Assembly (NCBI GenBank): GCA_017533545.1
Contig: JAFXHW010000233.1
Coordinates: forward strand, 1-7,239
Length of the DNA stretch: 7,239 bases
From: Clostridia bacterium
GTDB lineage: Bacteria; Bacillota_A; Clostridia; Oscillospirales; CAG-272
Direction of reading: 5' to 3'
The first letter of the stretch is position 1. Every line of letters begins with the position of its first letter. A model generated the notes under the pieces. That model was not told where the DNA came from and did no database searches. It worked only from the letters and a program-made list of their open reading frames with translations. This document shows positions 6,933 to 7,239 of the stretch, one piece after another. Both the position numbers and the translations under genes were made by a program.

Positions 6933-6961
6933 TTGACAATTGCACTTTGGTGTGTTATAAT
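6933..6961 (+). promoter_or_regulatory. Consensus promoter of the tRNA-Gln gene
   Basis: TTGACA (6933-6938) and TATAAT (6956-6961) are both exact consensus boxes and are separated by the optimal 17 bases. This predicts very strong constitutive transcription, as expected for a tRNA gene. Transcription would start near 6968, about nine bases before the mature 5' end at 6977. The -35 box sits inside an inverted repeat, GTGCA (6928-6932) and TGCAC (6941-6945). Confidence 0.92.
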
Positions 6962-6976
6962 GTACCTCACAAATAA

Positions 6977-7053
6977 AGGGACGTGGCCAAGTCGGTTAAG
7001 GCACAAGACTTTGACTCTTGCATTCGCGCGTTCGAGTCGCGCCGTCCCTGCCA
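6977..7053 (+). tRNA. tRNA-Gln (anticodon UUG)
   Basis: All arms can be drawn. The acceptor AGGGACG (6977-6983) pairs fully with CGTCCCT (7043-7049), with discriminator G7050 and an encoded CCA (7051-7053). The D stem is GCC/GGC (6986-6988 with 7000-7002). The anticodon stem CAAGA/TCTTG (7004-7008 with 7016-7020) encloses CTTTGAC, placing anticodon TTG at 7011-7013. The variable loop has five bases. The T stem GCGCG/CGCGC (7026-7030 with 7038-7042) encloses TTCGAGT. It reads CAA and, by wobble, CAG codons. It stands alone, with its own promoter and terminator, diverging from carB. Confidence 0.97.
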
Positions 7054-7092
7054 AACAAAACTCCGCGTTCGCAAGAATGCGGAGTTTTGTTT
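7053..7092 (+). terminator. Intrinsic terminator of the tRNA-Gln gene
   Basis: AAACAAAACTCCGC (7053-7066) and GCGGAGTTTTGTTT (7079-7092) form a perfect 14-base-pair stem with a 12-base loop. The GC-rich core lies near the loop and the descending arm is T-rich, so TTTTGTTT directly follows the GCGGAG core, as expected for rho-independent termination. The stem begins at the last A of the encoded CCA, leaving no spacer between tRNA and terminator. Confidence 0.88.
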
Positions 7093-7094
7093 GT

Positions 7095-7200
7095 ATTATT
7101 CATTTTTCATTATTCATCATTCATTATTCATTTGTCTCACACGCGGAGTTTTAATGAAGAATGAATAATGAAGTCGCTACGCTGATGAATAATGAATAAT
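7095..7200. repeat. AT-rich heptad-like repeat in inverted arrangement
   Basis: The left arm (7095-7132) is built from ATTATTCATT-type units. The right arm (7153-7200) is built from the complementary AATGAATAATG-type units, interrupted by GTCGCTACGC (7173-7182). CATTATTCATT (7122-7132) is an exact inverted match to AATGAATAATG (7160-7170), and CATTATTCATC (7108-7118) to GATGAATAATG (7184-7194). The TGAATAA heptads contain stops in several frames, so the tract is non-coding. No transposase or target-site duplication is visible. It may be a miniature inverted-repeat element or a simple-sequence expansion. Confidence 0.75.
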
Positions 7201-7224
7201 TTTGTAGAAATCATTACAAATATA

Positions 7225-7233
7225 TGCTATAAT
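7225..7233 (+). promoter_or_regulatory. Candidate extended -10 promoter for a gene beyond the right edge
   Basis: TGCTATAAT combines a consensus -10 box (7228-7233) with the TGn extension. No good -35 box lies 17 bases upstream (TAGAAA at 7205-7210), which extended -10 promoters can tolerate. An inverted repeat TTTGTA/TACAAA (7201-7206 with 7215-7220) lies where a -35 region or operator would be. The gene it would serve is outside the window. Confidence 0.5.
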
Positions 7234-7239
7234 ATTTTC

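Noticed and set aside
6869..7168. Short open frames on both strands across the tRNA gene
   Set aside because: They overlap a fully foldable tRNA and its terminator and lack family resemblance or suitable ribosome-binding sites.

Overview
The window looks like chromosomal DNA from a Gram-positive Firmicute, most likely an anaerobic gut-type Clostridium relative. The signs are strong AAGGAG or AAAGGA Shine-Dalgarno sites, sigma-A-type promoters with 17-base spacers, a lipoprotein form of a metal-binding protein, an encoded CCA on the tRNA, a GH4 glycosidase, and AT-rich ATTCATT-type intergenic repeats. Base composition is close to balanced in genes and AT-rich between them. Taxonomy is inferred from family resemblance and is not proven by any marker here.

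Layout: all five protein genes lie on the minus strand, so they read from high to low coordinates. First is carB (3551-6766), with its own promoter. Next comes a 253-base spacer holding two tandem copies of the carB 3' end and a strong GC hairpin. Then follows a metal pair: a cation diffusion facilitator exporter (2137-3297), and 16 bases later a ZnuA-like metal-binding lipoprotein (1179-2120). A good promoter just after that gene starts a second unit: an alkaline-phosphatase-superfamily hydrolase (314-1093) and a GH4 alpha-galactosidase/alpha-glucosidase cut by the window edge (1-283). On the plus strand, diverging from carB, is a tRNA-Gln(UUG) gene (6977-7053) with consensus -35 and -10 boxes and an intrinsic terminator beginning at its CCA end. 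It is followed by an inverted, heptad-like AT-rich repeat and a candidate promoter for a gene beyond the right edge.

How the genes work together: carB makes carbamoyl phosphate for pyrimidine and arginine synthesis; its small-subunit partner carA is not in the window. The exporter and metal-binding lipoprotein are probably co-transcribed and act on transition-metal balance. The exporter's transmembrane site (Asn-Asp/Asp-Asp) resembles manganese exporters, whereas the lipoprotein has the His-rich loop of zinc uptake proteins. The hydrolase and GH4 pair probably belongs to a catabolic unit for a glycoside or its ester, with the exact substrate unknown.

I found no convincing new defence, mobile or RNA system. 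The most unusual item is the 79/80-base tandem repeat that copies the carB C-terminal codons and stop downstream of the gene, followed by the mixed metal signatures of the exporter and lipoprotein pair.
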